Shown in pieces: positions 8,735 through 15,483 of a stretch of 22,468 bases of DNA. This DNA comes from a virus: positions 1-22,468 of the IMG/VR virus record IMGVR_UViG_3300027730_000158; one strand, written 5' to 3'. Position 1 is the stretch's first letter; each line of letters begins with the position of its first letter. A model generated the notes under the pieces. The model had not been told where the DNA came from and searched no databases. It saw nothing but the letters and a program-made list of their open reading frames with translations. A program made the position numbers and the translations under genes.

Positions 8735-8764
8735 GGAGGAGTGGAAATTTATATCCACTCCTTC
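8735..8764. terminator. Convergent hairpin between hsp20 and the SNF2 helicase gene
   Basis: AGGAGTGGA (8737-8745) pairs exactly with TCCACTCCT (8754-8762) around an 8-base AT loop; a G-U and a G-C pair extend the stem to 8735/8764. It lies just after the hsp20 stop and spans the final codons of the minus-strand helicase gene, where converging transcripts meet. No U-tract follows on either strand, so intrinsic termination is possible but not certain. Confidence 0.5.
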
Positions 8765-10188
8765 AATTCTTCACCCATAATTTGAGAAGCAATATCAATT
8801 TTCTTGCGGAGAGCTTTGACGATTTTTTCATCAATAGTTTTCTCCGCAATTAAATCAATGTACGTAACAGATTTCTTTTGACCTATTCTGTGCGCACGAT
8901 CCTCTGATTGTAATCTCTTCTCTAAATCATAACCATTAGAATAATATATAACCGTACTAGCCGCTGTTAGTGTAATACCATACCCGCCAGTTTGTGGATT
9001 ACCCACGAAGAAACGAAACGAGGAACGTGGATCTTGGAAGCGTTCTATATTCTTTTGTCTTTCATCTGAATTAATAGCACCATAATATTGCACAACAGAA
9101 TCTTCTCCATATTCTTTTTTAATAGCTGCAACAATACGTTCAATATCATAAATGTAATTGGCCCATATAATTGCTTTACCTTCTGTCTCTTCAAGAATAG
9201 ACATTAGTTCTTCTATCCTGTTGTTTTTAAGTTCCTGTATCTTTCCATCATCTGATTTGAAATGACCACAGGTTATTTGATGTAATCTCATTAATTGAGT
9301 TAATACATTAGGTGCAGTTAATAACTTTCCATTTAAAGTAGCTAATGCCATTTGTTTCATTGTAGAATAAAGTTTTGTTTGTTCTTCTGTAAGTTCTACT
9401 TCTCTTCTAATATAAATTTTATCAGGTAAATCTAAACAATCTTCTTTCAATACACGATAAGAGAATGGTTCTATTAATTTAGATAATTCATCTAGTCTTT
9501 GATAGCTTTTAACTATTTGAACCCTACGACCACCAAAGTTTCTTTCTATCATATGTGCATATCTAGATCTAAATGCATAGTAAGAACTAAAACCAAGTAG
9601 TTCTTCATTAAGAAAACCACATTGAGTATATAAGTCTAATGGACTTTTAGTAATAGGAGAACCTGTAAGTATTCTTCTATATTTAGCAAGCTCTGATAAT
9701 TTTAAAATTGATTTAGTTCTTTTAGCTGATGGTGTTTTAATAGTTGTAGATTCATCTACAGCAATTAAAGTATTGTGGCATGATAAAAACTTACGTACAA
9801 AAGTTAAACCTTTTGTAGTTGATAAAGCTTCAACATTCATAATAAAGATGTGAAGGTTGTAGTCTGTTTCAAACAAAGATTGATACTCTTTATCTTTTGT
9901 TTTGGATGTTAAAGCCGTCCATAGTACACTTTTATATTGTATATGGCTAGGCATATGTGTAGGAATTTCTGAAGATAACCAGTTCCTATAAACACCTTTT
10001 GGTGCTATAATTAACGCCGCATTTATTTTACCTTTGTCATATAGTATAGCTATATTATCAATAAGAACTTTAGATTTTCCAGTTCCCATTTCCATAAAAT
10101 AAGCATACTCTTCTTTATCCCAAGACTTTTCTAAAGCAACTAATTGATGCTCATACGGCTTGGTTTTAAATCTATAATCTCTAACCAT
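8749..10188 (-). CDS. SNF2-type superfamily 2 DNA helicase/translocase
   Basis: 479 residues, the only complete minus-strand gene. SNF2-family motifs are visible in order: Q-region PYEHQLVALE (11-20), Walker A EMGTGKSK (33-40), motif II VDEST (144-148, DES in place of the commoner DEAH), motif III LTGSP (174-178), motif V-like TGGYGITLTAAS (400-411) and motif VI QSEDRAHRIGQ (427-437). This is the compact core without accessory domains, as phages encode. Such proteins translocate on double-stranded DNA; phage homologues are linked to replication, recombination or fork remodelling. It is transcribed away from the replication block from a shared divergent promoter region and ends in a convergent hairpin facing hsp20. 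Confidence 0.92.
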   Translation of the reverse strand: MVRDYRFKTKPYEHQLVALEKSWDKEEYAYFMEMGTGKSKVLIDNIAILYDKGKINAALIIAPKGVYRNWLSSEIPTHMPSHIQYKSVLWTALTSKTKDKEYQSLFETDYNLHIFIMNVEALSTTKGLTFVRKFLSCHNTLIAVDESTTIKTPSAKRTKSILKLSELAKYRRILTGSPITKSPLDLYTQCGFLNEELLGFSSYYAFRSRYAHMIERNFGGRRVQIVKSYQRLDELSKLIEPFSYRVLKEDCLDLPDKIYIRREVELTEEQTKLYSTMKQMALATLNGKLLTAPNVLTQLMRLHQITCGHFKSDDGKIQELKNNRIEELMSILEETEGKAIIWANYIYDIERIVAAIKKEYGEDSVVQYYGAINSDERQKNIERFQDPRSSFRFFVGNPQTGGYGITLTAASTVIYYSNGYDLEKRLQSEDRAHRIGQKKSVTYIDLIAEKTIDEKIVKALRKKIDIASQIMGEELKEWI

Positions 10189-10208
10189 AAATAATTAAAT
10201 TCTTTCTA

Positions 10209-10237
10209 TTGACTTATTAAATAAAGATCATTATATG
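10209..10237 (+). promoter_or_regulatory. Candidate promoter for the rightward replication block
   Basis: TTGACT (10209-10214) and TATATG (10232-10237) are separated by exactly 17 bases. The -10 is covered by the 13-base dyad ATCAT-TAT-ATGAT (10227-10239), a possible operator. The predicted transcription start near 10245 falls before the ATG at 10262 but after the in-frame ATG at 10235, which helps fix the start of the next gene. Confidence 0.5.
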
Positions 10238-10246
10238 ATTTGTCAA
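10218..10246 (-). promoter_or_regulatory. Candidate promoter for the SNF2 helicase gene
   Basis: On the minus strand TTGACA (10246-10241) is a perfect -35 match, followed after 17 bases by TATTTA (10223-10218), a weak -10. Transcription would begin about 20 bases before the helicase ATG at 10188. It overlaps the opposite-strand promoter almost completely. Confidence 0.4.
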
Positions 10247-10261
10247 GAGAGAAATAATAGA

Positions 10262-10660
10262 ATGAAAAATAAAATATTTGAATTATATAAAGACAAAAGT
10301 CTAACAGAGTTTCTAGAGTTCATTAAGGAAAATCCTAATGAAAATTTTGTGTATGTATTACAACATCCACCAGCTAACATAAATATATTAAGCGCATCTA
10401 ATTTTGGATATTTAGTTATATGTCTTGCGTACTTTGATCAAGTTGCATTTAATGCAGCACCTTTCGTATTTAAGATGCGAAAGAACTTGAAAGATTTTAG
10501 GAAGCAAGATTATATATTGCTTACAGGAGATCCGGCGGTCATTGGTATTTCCTGTGCTATAGCAAGTGACATGACCAATGGCCAATTTAAGCTCTTGAAA
10601 TGGGATCGTAGAGAGTTTAAATATTACCCAATAGAATTCGATCTCTATCAGAAAGGATAA
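10262..10660 (+). CDS. Conserved-looking early phage protein of unknown function
   Basis: 132 residues from the ATG at 10262. The in-frame ATG at 10235 is rejected because it lies inside the predicted -10 box. A purine-rich AAGAGAG lies about 11 bases upstream. The protein is a mixed alpha/beta globular sequence with no signal peptide: EFIKENPNENFVYVLQHPP near the start, a hydrophobic helix (FGYLVICLAYFDQVAFNAAP), then YILLTGDPAVIGISCAIA and KLLKWDRREFKYYPIEF. The TGDP and LKWDR-x-x-x-x-Y-P segments look conserved and I recall similar unnamed proteins in marine phages, but no catalytic family is recognised. It is first in the rightward replication operon; its stop (TAA) overlaps the AAAGGA ribosome site of the next gene. 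Confidence 0.7.
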   Translation: MKNKIFELYKDKSLTEFLEFIKENPNENFVYVLQHPPANINILSASNFGYLVICLAYFDQVAFNAAPFVFKMRKNLKDFRKQDYILLTGDPAVIGISCAIASDMTNGQFKLLKWDRREFKYYPIEFDLYQKG

Positions 10661-10665
10661 CAACA

Positions 10666-11241
10666 ATGAGGAACACAATGAGTGATGATGTAAAGAGTAT
10701 GATGCTAGAAGATTCAACAGATCTTTTAGATAATGTGGAAGTAACTACGATAGCAGCAGAATGTCAAAAACTAAAAAGTTTACAAGATGATATTGAGCGT
10801 GCTGAAGAACACGTAGATAATTTAAAAAAAATGGCTGACGATATTAGTTCAAGAGTGATACCCGAACTGCTTGCAGAACAAGGTTTAACTTCTTTGAAAC
10901 TTGCTGATGGATCATCTGTAACTGTAAAAAGAGAATACAGATGTACTCTCCCTAAAGAAGATGAGAGAAGACAATCAGCGTATAACTGGCTTCGTGAAAA
11001 CGGTCTAGGTGACATTATTAAAAATAATGTAATTGTGACCTTTGGTCGTGGCGAAGATGACAAGGCACAACGTTTGTTGGACCTTGCAGCGTCAAATGGT
11101 TTTGAACCAAATCAGAAATCTGATGTGGCTTGGAACACTTTGACAGCTTTATTTCAGGAGCGTGTCGAGTCCGGGCTCGACATGCCTTCTGATGTCTTTA
11201 GTACTTGGATTAAAGACACAACAAAAATAACCCGTAAATAA
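10666..11241 (+). CDS. Coiled-coil phage protein of unknown function
   Basis: 191 residues. Two starts are possible: ATG 10666 (AAAGGA eight bases upstream) and ATG 10678 (AGGA five bases upstream); the longer is given. Residues 30-70 form a heptad-like helix (LKSLQDDIERAEEHVDNLKK), followed by a small beta element (LKLADGSSVTVKREY) and a helical half with RQSAYNWLRENGLGD and VAWNTLTALFQERVESGLD. The coiled coil plus globular half recalls Gam-like nuclease-inhibitor or SSB-partner proteins of phages, but that is a weak resemblance. It sits directly before the putative ssDNA-binding protein gene. Codons near 11161-11185 are unusually GC-rich and form a strong hairpin. Confidence 0.7.
   Translation: MRNTMSDDVKSMMLEDSTDLLDNVEVTTIAAECQKLKSLQDDIERAEEHVDNLKKMADDISSRVIPELLAEQGLTSLKLADGSSVTVKREYRCTLPKEDERRQSAYNWLRENGLGDIIKNNVIVTFGRGEDDKAQRLLDLAASNGFEPNQKSDVAWNTLTALFQERVESGLDMPSDVFSTWIKDTTKITRK
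11160..11185 (+). other. Strong GC-rich hairpin inside a coding region
   Basis: GCGTGTCGAG (11160-11169) pairs with CTCGACATGC (11176-11185) with one G-U pair; a further T-G wobble leaves the loop CCGG. It lies inside the 3' part of the 10666 gene, in codons (GTC GAG TCC GGG CTC GAC) unlike the AT-rich usage around them. A role in RNA stability or translation is possible; it may also be chance. Confidence 0.45.
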
Positions 11242-11251
11242 TGGAGAAACG

Positions 11252-12034
11252 ATGATGGCTAATGAAGCAATGGTAAAAAAACCGTTGACTAATGGTTCTG
11301 TCGCTTTGTTTGGAGATGATCTAGACAAAGGTTTTGAAAACATGACGCAACAAGATCTTGCGTTACCTTTCATAAGAATACTTGGTCAACTATCACCACA
11401 GGTAACTGAAGGTGATTCTAAATATGTTACAGGCGCTAAACCTGGAAACATATACAATACAGTTACGAATGAACTGTATGATGGTAAAAAAGGAATTAAA
11501 GTTATTCCTTGTTACTATAAGAAAGACTATCCAGAATGGTCTGATAGAGGAGAAGGATCTGCAGCTCCGGTTGCATTACATGCTCCCAACAGTCCAGTGA
11601 TAGCTACAGGTAAGAGAGAAGGATCTAAAATTAGATTACCAAATGGTAACTATTTAGAAGAGACTGCATCTTACTATGTAATGGTAGAAACTAAAGCAGG
11701 TGGTTATACCCCAGCTTTAATTACCATGAAGTCAACTCAACTCAATGTGAGCAAGAAGTGGAACGCAATGATGAAAACTGTTCAGATCTCTGACGGTAAA
11801 GGCGGATTTGCAGTTCCTCCAATGCATGGTGTTGTATACAACTTATCATCTAACTTACAAAAAAATGATAAAGGTAGTTGGTATGGTTGGGTAGTAACAC
11901 AAGATCGAATTTTAGAAACCAAAGATAAATCTTTGTACTTGAGTGCAAAAGGTTTTTCTGGTGACGTAAAAAAAGGATCGGTGCAAACAAGAGCTGATGT
12001 AGAAGAGAAGATAACAGAGAACGTACCGTTCTAG
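11252..12034 (+). CDS. Putative single-stranded DNA-binding protein
   Basis: 260 residues; ATG 11252 is followed immediately by ATG 11255, with GGAG five to eight bases upstream. The protein is beta-rich, with a segment (LALPFIRILGQLSPQV ... AKPGNIYNTVTNELY ... GIKVIPCYYKKDYPEW) that I associate with a widespread phage family often suspected to bind DNA. It ends in EEKITENVPF: the acidic stretch and final Pro-Phe resemble the SSB C-terminal tip (DDIPF in E. coli) that recruits partner enzymes. Its position directly before the primase and helicase supports the call. The ssDNA-binding function is an inference from this tail and context; the fold itself is not established here. Confidence 0.6.
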   Translation: MMANEAMVKKPLTNGSVALFGDDLDKGFENMTQQDLALPFIRILGQLSPQVTEGDSKYVTGAKPGNIYNTVTNELYDGKKGIKVIPCYYKKDYPEWSDRGEGSAAPVALHAPNSPVIATGKREGSKIRLPNGNYLEETASYYVMVETKAGGYTPALITMKSTQLNVSKKWNAMMKTVQISDGKGGFAVPPMHGVVYNLSSNLQKNDKGSWYGWVVTQDRILETKDKSLYLSAKGFSGDVKKGSVQTRADVEEKITENVPF

Positions 12035-12048
12035 GTTAATTAAGAAAC

Positions 12049-12070
12049 GGGGCTCGGTAATACGGGCCCC
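12049..12070 (+). terminator. GC-rich intergenic hairpin after the SSB-like gene
   Basis: GGGGCTCG (12049-12056) pairs with CGGGCCCC (12063-12070) with one T-G wobble and a six-base loop. It is strikingly GC-rich for this genome and begins 15 bases after the stop codon. No U-tract follows (AAAACATATGG), so it may attenuate or protect the abundant upstream mRNA rather than terminate fully. Confidence 0.5.
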
Positions 12071-12087
12071 AAAACATATGGCAGTTT

Positions 12088-13626
12088 ATGAAAGAAAAAT
12101 TTAAAGAAATATTTACTGGCTTTAAAACAGCTTATGGTCAGTATCAAAAAGGTGAGCGCGGAGAAAATGGAAAGCAAAAAGGAAAAGCATTTATTGTTAG
12201 AAAAGAAGTTGTTGATAAACTATGGGAAGATCATCTTAATGGTGTTGATCCTGCTCTTGGTATTATTCCTATTAATGAAGATAACAACTGTAAGTGGGGT
12301 TGTATTGATGTTGATCAGTATAATCTTAATCATGCTCAATTAATTAAAAAGATAAGAGATTTAAAACTTCCACTTATAGTATTTAGATCAAAGTCTGGTG
12401 GAGCACATATATTTTTATTTACTAAAGAATTCATAACTGCATCATTGATGCAGTCTACACTTAAAAAGATTTCAGATGCATTAGGATATCAAGGAGTTGA
12501 GATATTCCCTAAACAAACTGAAATACTTGTGGAACGTGGGGACACAGGTAATTTTTTAAATCTACCCTACCATAACCAAACCAAAGGATTAAGATATGCG
12601 TTCGACGATAATGGCTCCGCTGTATCACTTGAGGAATTTTATAAGCTCTATGATATTTATGCTTGCAGCAGGGAAGAAGTTGAGAAGATTCAAATCAAAG
12701 AAGAGAAGATAGAAGAAGCATTTAAAGATGGGCCTCCATGTTTAAATAGATTAGCTCGCGACGGCTTTGGCGAAGGATCTAGGAATAATGCATTGTTTAA
12801 TATCGCCATATATTTTAAACAATCTGATCCAGATTTTTGGCAAGATAAAGTCGTTGCGGCTAACTTAAATTACATGAATCCACCATTACCTAATAGTGAA
12901 GTACAACAGTTATTAAAATCAATTGGTAGAAAAGGTTATGACAAATACAGATGTAAACTTCCACCTATTGTAGATGTTTGTAATGCATCATTGTGTAGAA
13001 CTAAAAAGTTTGGTGTAGGTTTAGATGAAGAGAGTATGCCTTCTTTAAATAACTTAATAAAATATAATTCTAATCCACCACAGTACTTTTTAAATGTAGG
13101 AGAAGGAGATGAGGAAAAAAGAATAGAATTAAAAACAGAACATTTAGCAAATCCAGTTATGTTCTCTATTGCAATACTTGAAAAAGCAGATCTTGTTATA
13201 CCTAAACTTAAAGATAAAGATTGGAGAGAGTTTTATTTAAAACCATTAATAGATAAAATGCAAACAGTAGAACCTTTAGAATCGTTAGATCCAATGAATC
13301 AGATAACATCTTTATTACAAGATTGGACTACAAATAGACAGAATGCAAGAACGATGGATGATATATTTAATAAACTTCCATACACAGATGACAGAAGAGA
13401 ATTTACATACTTTAGAATGGAAGACTTTTTTAATTTCTGCAAAAAGAATCATTGGGAAATGGATAAGGCAAAGACAGGTAACTTATTAAAACAATTGAAA
13501 ACTATATTTATAGAAGAAGTTAGAATGAAGATTAAAGGTCAAGAACCTAGATTAGTTAAGATTAAAACAATGAAGAAGATAGACACAACAATATCACAAG
13601 TTAAATATCACGAGGAACATTTTTAA
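12088..13626 (+). CDS. Archaeo-eukaryotic-type (AEP) DNA primase
   Basis: 512 residues. AEP catalytic motifs are visible: CIDVDQY (Asp74 and Asp76, first metal motif), FRSKSGGAHIFLF (99-111, with Ser-Gly-Gly-x-His107) and VEIFPKQ (137-143), followed by GNFLNLPYH (154-162). The SGxxH, FPxQ and GNxxxLP pattern matches AEP primases of the TOTE-associated type. From about 227 comes GEGSRNNALFNIAIYFK and NLNYMNPPLPNSEVQQLLKSI, a helical unit like PriCT-type primase C-terminal domains. The remainder (about 300-512) is not recognised and may bind DNA or a partner. It would make primers for the family-A polymerase. Its TAA shares a base with the ATG of the UvrD-like helicase, so the two are made together. 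No ribosome site is visible before the ATG. Confidence 0.85.
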   Translation: MKEKFKEIFTGFKTAYGQYQKGERGENGKQKGKAFIVRKEVVDKLWEDHLNGVDPALGIIPINEDNNCKWGCIDVDQYNLNHAQLIKKIRDLKLPLIVFRSKSGGAHIFLFTKEFITASLMQSTLKKISDALGYQGVEIFPKQTEILVERGDTGNFLNLPYHNQTKGLRYAFDDNGSAVSLEEFYKLYDIYACSREEVEKIQIKEEKIEEAFKDGPPCLNRLARDGFGEGSRNNALFNIAIYFKQSDPDFWQDKVVAANLNYMNPPLPNSEVQQLLKSIGRKGYDKYRCKLPPIVDVCNASLCRTKKFGVGLDEESMPSLNNLIKYNSNPPQYFLNVGEGDEEKRIELKTEHLANPVMFSIAILEKADLVIPKLKDKDWREFYLKPLIDKMQTVEPLESLDPMNQITSLLQDWTTNRQNARTMDDIFNKLPYTDDRREFTYFRMEDFFNFCKKNHWEMDKAKTGNLLKQLKTIFIEEVRMKIKGQEPRLVKIKTMKKIDTTISQVKYHEEHF

Positions 13627-15134
13627 TGAGAACAATAATATTAGGACCACCAGGAACAGGAAAGACTACAACATTATTAAACTTGGTTGATGAATTTATA
13701 AAAAGTGGAACACGACCACAGGAGATAGGTTATTTTTCTTTTACAAAGAAAGCAGCAAGAGAAGCAGCAACAAGAGCTTCTGAAAAATTTGGATTAAGTA
13801 TAGAACATGATTTAATATATTTTAAAACACTTCATTCTTTAGCATTTAAAATGTTAAGTATGACTAAAGATAGAATGATGAGCCCAGAAGATTACAAAGA
13901 GTTTGGGATTAAATGCAATATACCAATAAAGACTGCATCTTATTCTGATGAGAATGGTATCTTCAATTCAGATAATGAATACTTAACTATCATTAATACA
14001 GCTAGAATTAAAAAAATAGATCTAATGGATTGTTATGATTTAAGAAACAATTTATTAGATATAGAAAGAGATACTTTATTTTTGTTAGATCAAGAATTAA
14101 AAAGATATAAGAAAGAAAAAGGATTAAAAGATTATACTGATTTAATAGAAGAGTTTGTTGAGAGAGATTTATCACCAAAGTTTAAAGTATTATTCATAGA
14201 TGAAGCACAAGATTTATCACATTTACAGTGGGAAATGGTCAAATCTATATGGAAAAACGCAGAAAAAACATACATTGCAGGGGATGATGATCAAGCTATA
14301 TTTAAATGGGCTGGGGCCGATGTAGATCACTTTATAGCGATGAAAGATGAGGTGGACGAGATTAAGATACTTAATCAATCTTATCGTATTCCTGGTGGTC
14401 CTATACATGAATTATCACAAAGAATTATATCAAGAATTAAGAATAGATATGAAAAAGACTATAAACCACGTGAAGAAACAGGCATTTTAAAATATCATAC
14501 AGATATTACACAGTTGGATATGTCTAAAGGAGAATGGACAGTTCTTGCATCAGCTAATTATTTTTTAGATGGTGTAAAAGAATTATGTGAATTACAGGGT
14601 TGGTACTATCAATACAAAGGATTTAACTCTATTAAATTAGAATTATTAGTGGCTTTAAGTAATTGGGAAGATTTTAGAAATGGTATGCCTTTAAATTATT
14701 TACAAATTAAAAATATATACAAATATCTTGGAGCTTATGTTGCACCACAATATAGAGATGCTAAAACATTAAAAGTTGAAGAAAGTTATTTAATAAATGA
14801 TTGTATGCAAAAACATGGTTTACTTACAAATGAAGTATGGTATAAGTCATTTGAAGGTGTTGATACAATTACAGAAAATTATATTCGTAATATGAGAGCA
14901 AATGGTGAGAAGATAAATAAAACTCCTAGAATTCTTATGTCTACAATCCACTCATTCAAAGGTGGTGAAAGAGATAATATTTGTATTCTAACAGATTTAA
15001 CAGCAGCAGCTATAAGACAAAATGAATATGATCCAGATGAATTACACAGATTATATTATACTGCTTGCACAAGAGCTAAAAAAGAACTTCACATAATAGA
15101 ACCAAGAGATTTCAACAAGGCATATTTGATATGA
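13626..15134 (+). CDS. UvrD/Rep-like superfamily 1A DNA helicase
   Basis: 502 residues, shorter than cellular UvrD (about 700) but with all main SF1A motifs: Walker A GPPGTGKT (7-14), Ia SFTKKAAREA (38-47), II DEAQD (192-196), III GDDDQAIFKWAG (219-230), IV QSYR (251-254), V STIHSFKGGE (439-448) and VI YTACTRAKKEL (478-488). Such helicases unwind DNA 3'-5'. Because no DnaB or T7 gp4-like ring helicase is visible, this protein, coupled by TAATG to the primase, is the best candidate for fork unwinding alongside the primase; that is inference. Its stop overlaps an ATG (ATGA at 15131) that opens the 45-codon frame described separately. Confidence 0.93.
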   Translation: MRTIILGPPGTGKTTTLLNLVDEFIKSGTRPQEIGYFSFTKKAAREAATRASEKFGLSIEHDLIYFKTLHSLAFKMLSMTKDRMMSPEDYKEFGIKCNIPIKTASYSDENGIFNSDNEYLTIINTARIKKIDLMDCYDLRNNLLDIERDTLFLLDQELKRYKKEKGLKDYTDLIEEFVERDLSPKFKVLFIDEAQDLSHLQWEMVKSIWKNAEKTYIAGDDDQAIFKWAGADVDHFIAMKDEVDEIKILNQSYRIPGGPIHELSQRIISRIKNRYEKDYKPREETGILKYHTDITQLDMSKGEWTVLASANYFLDGVKELCELQGWYYQYKGFNSIKLELLVALSNWEDFRNGMPLNYLQIKNIYKYLGAYVAPQYRDAKTLKVEESYLINDCMQKHGLLTNEVWYKSFEGVDTITENYIRNMRANGEKINKTPRILMSTIHSFKGGERDNICILTDLTAAAIRQNEYDPDELHRLYYTACTRAKKELHIIEPRDFNKAYLI

Positions 15135-15268
15135 TGTTACAGAATGGGATAGAGAGAAGGCATTTGGGGAGAGTGGTAGCTTCTTGCATCGGCAAAGTTG
15201 GTTCAGGTCTTTCGATTCCCATGTTTTTTTTACCTGTTAAACCAACAACTACCACAATAAAAATATGA
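15131..15268 (+). CDS. Possible 45-residue gene bridging helicase and DUF3310
   Basis: An open frame of 45 codons starts at ATG 15131, overlapping the helicase stop as ATGA, and ends at TGA 15266-15268, overlapping the DUF3310 start as ATGA. This is the coupling arrangement used throughout the window, which argues for a real gene. Against it, the codons (GGG, GTG, TGC, ATC, GGC, TCG, CCC) are unlike neighbouring genes, the peptide (GRVVASCIGKVGSGLSIP near the middle) matches nothing I recognise, and the same bases form a predicted RNA structure. Coding and structure may coexist. Confidence 0.3.
   Translation: MMLQNGIERRHLGRVVASCIGKVGSGLSIPMFFLPVKPTTTTIKI
15144..15255 (+). ncRNA. Predicted structured RNA leader upstream of DUF3310-polA
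   Basis: Three pairings are exact: GTGGTAG (15173-15179) with CTACCAC (15249-15255); TTGC (15184-15187) with GCAA (15192-15195) around ATCG; and GTTGGTTCAGGT (15197-15208) with ACCTG-TTA-AACCAAC (15232-15246), leaving only a TTA bulge. Together they form a closed three-way arrangement. The large loop holds a T8 run (15224-15231) and TCCCAT (15217-15222), which is complementary to ATGGGA (15144-15149) upstream, allowing a pseudoknot or an alternative fold. The 3' strand of the outer stem ends nine bases before the DUF3310 ATG, where a ribosome would bind, so folding could control translation of DUF3310 and the coupled polymerase. It matches no RNA family I know. Confidence 0.4.
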
Positions 15269-15483
15269 GCAATAAAACATTCTTTAGACAAGTAGGTGGT
15301 AAACATTATAAACAAATGGTAATACAACCATCTGTATTTATTAATGAAAACAATTTACCTTTTGCAGAAGGCAATGCAATTAAATACATTTGTCGTCATA
15401 GATTAAAAGGTAAGAAGGAAGATATATTAAAAGCAATTCATTATTTAGAAATGATTTTAGAAAGAGATTATAAAGATAAATGA
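15265..15483 (+). CDS. DUF3310 family protein
   Basis: 72 residues. The whole length matches the DUF3310 pattern: QVGGKHYKQMVIQPSVFI (9-26), EGNAIKYICRHRLKG (35-49) and DILKAIHYLEMIL (53-65). The domain occurs in many phages and is found at the C-terminus of T7 gp1.7, a nucleotide kinase, so a link to nucleotide metabolism is suspected but unproven for the stand-alone form. No Shine-Dalgarno precedes the ATG; instead the upstream bases pair into the predicted RNA structure. Its TGA overlaps the polymerase ATG (ATGA at 15480), so the two are coupled. Confidence 0.88.
   Translation: MSNKTFFRQVGGKHYKQMVIQPSVFINENNLPFAEGNAIKYICRHRLKGKKEDILKAIHYLEMILERDYKDK

Noticed and set aside
10235-10261. Upstream ATG for the first gene of the replication block
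   Set aside because: It overlaps the predicted -10 box, upstream of the likely transcription start.
11412-11600. 62-codon plus-strand frame inside the SSB-like gene
   Set aside because: Alternative frame within a clear longer gene; no ribosome site or family resemblance.
15144-15223. A tRNA gene between the helicase and DUF3310
   Set aside because: D-arm-like and T-arm-like words are present, but the T-stem does not pair (GGTCT against CCCAT), the conserved G53-C61 pair is missing and no seven-pair acceptor stem with a matching anticodon arm could be drawn.
15112-15327. 71-codon minus-strand open frame across the same interval
   Set aside because: Spans the end of the helicase and the start of DUF3310 in antisense, lacks a ribosome site, and would be the only such frame in a rightward block.
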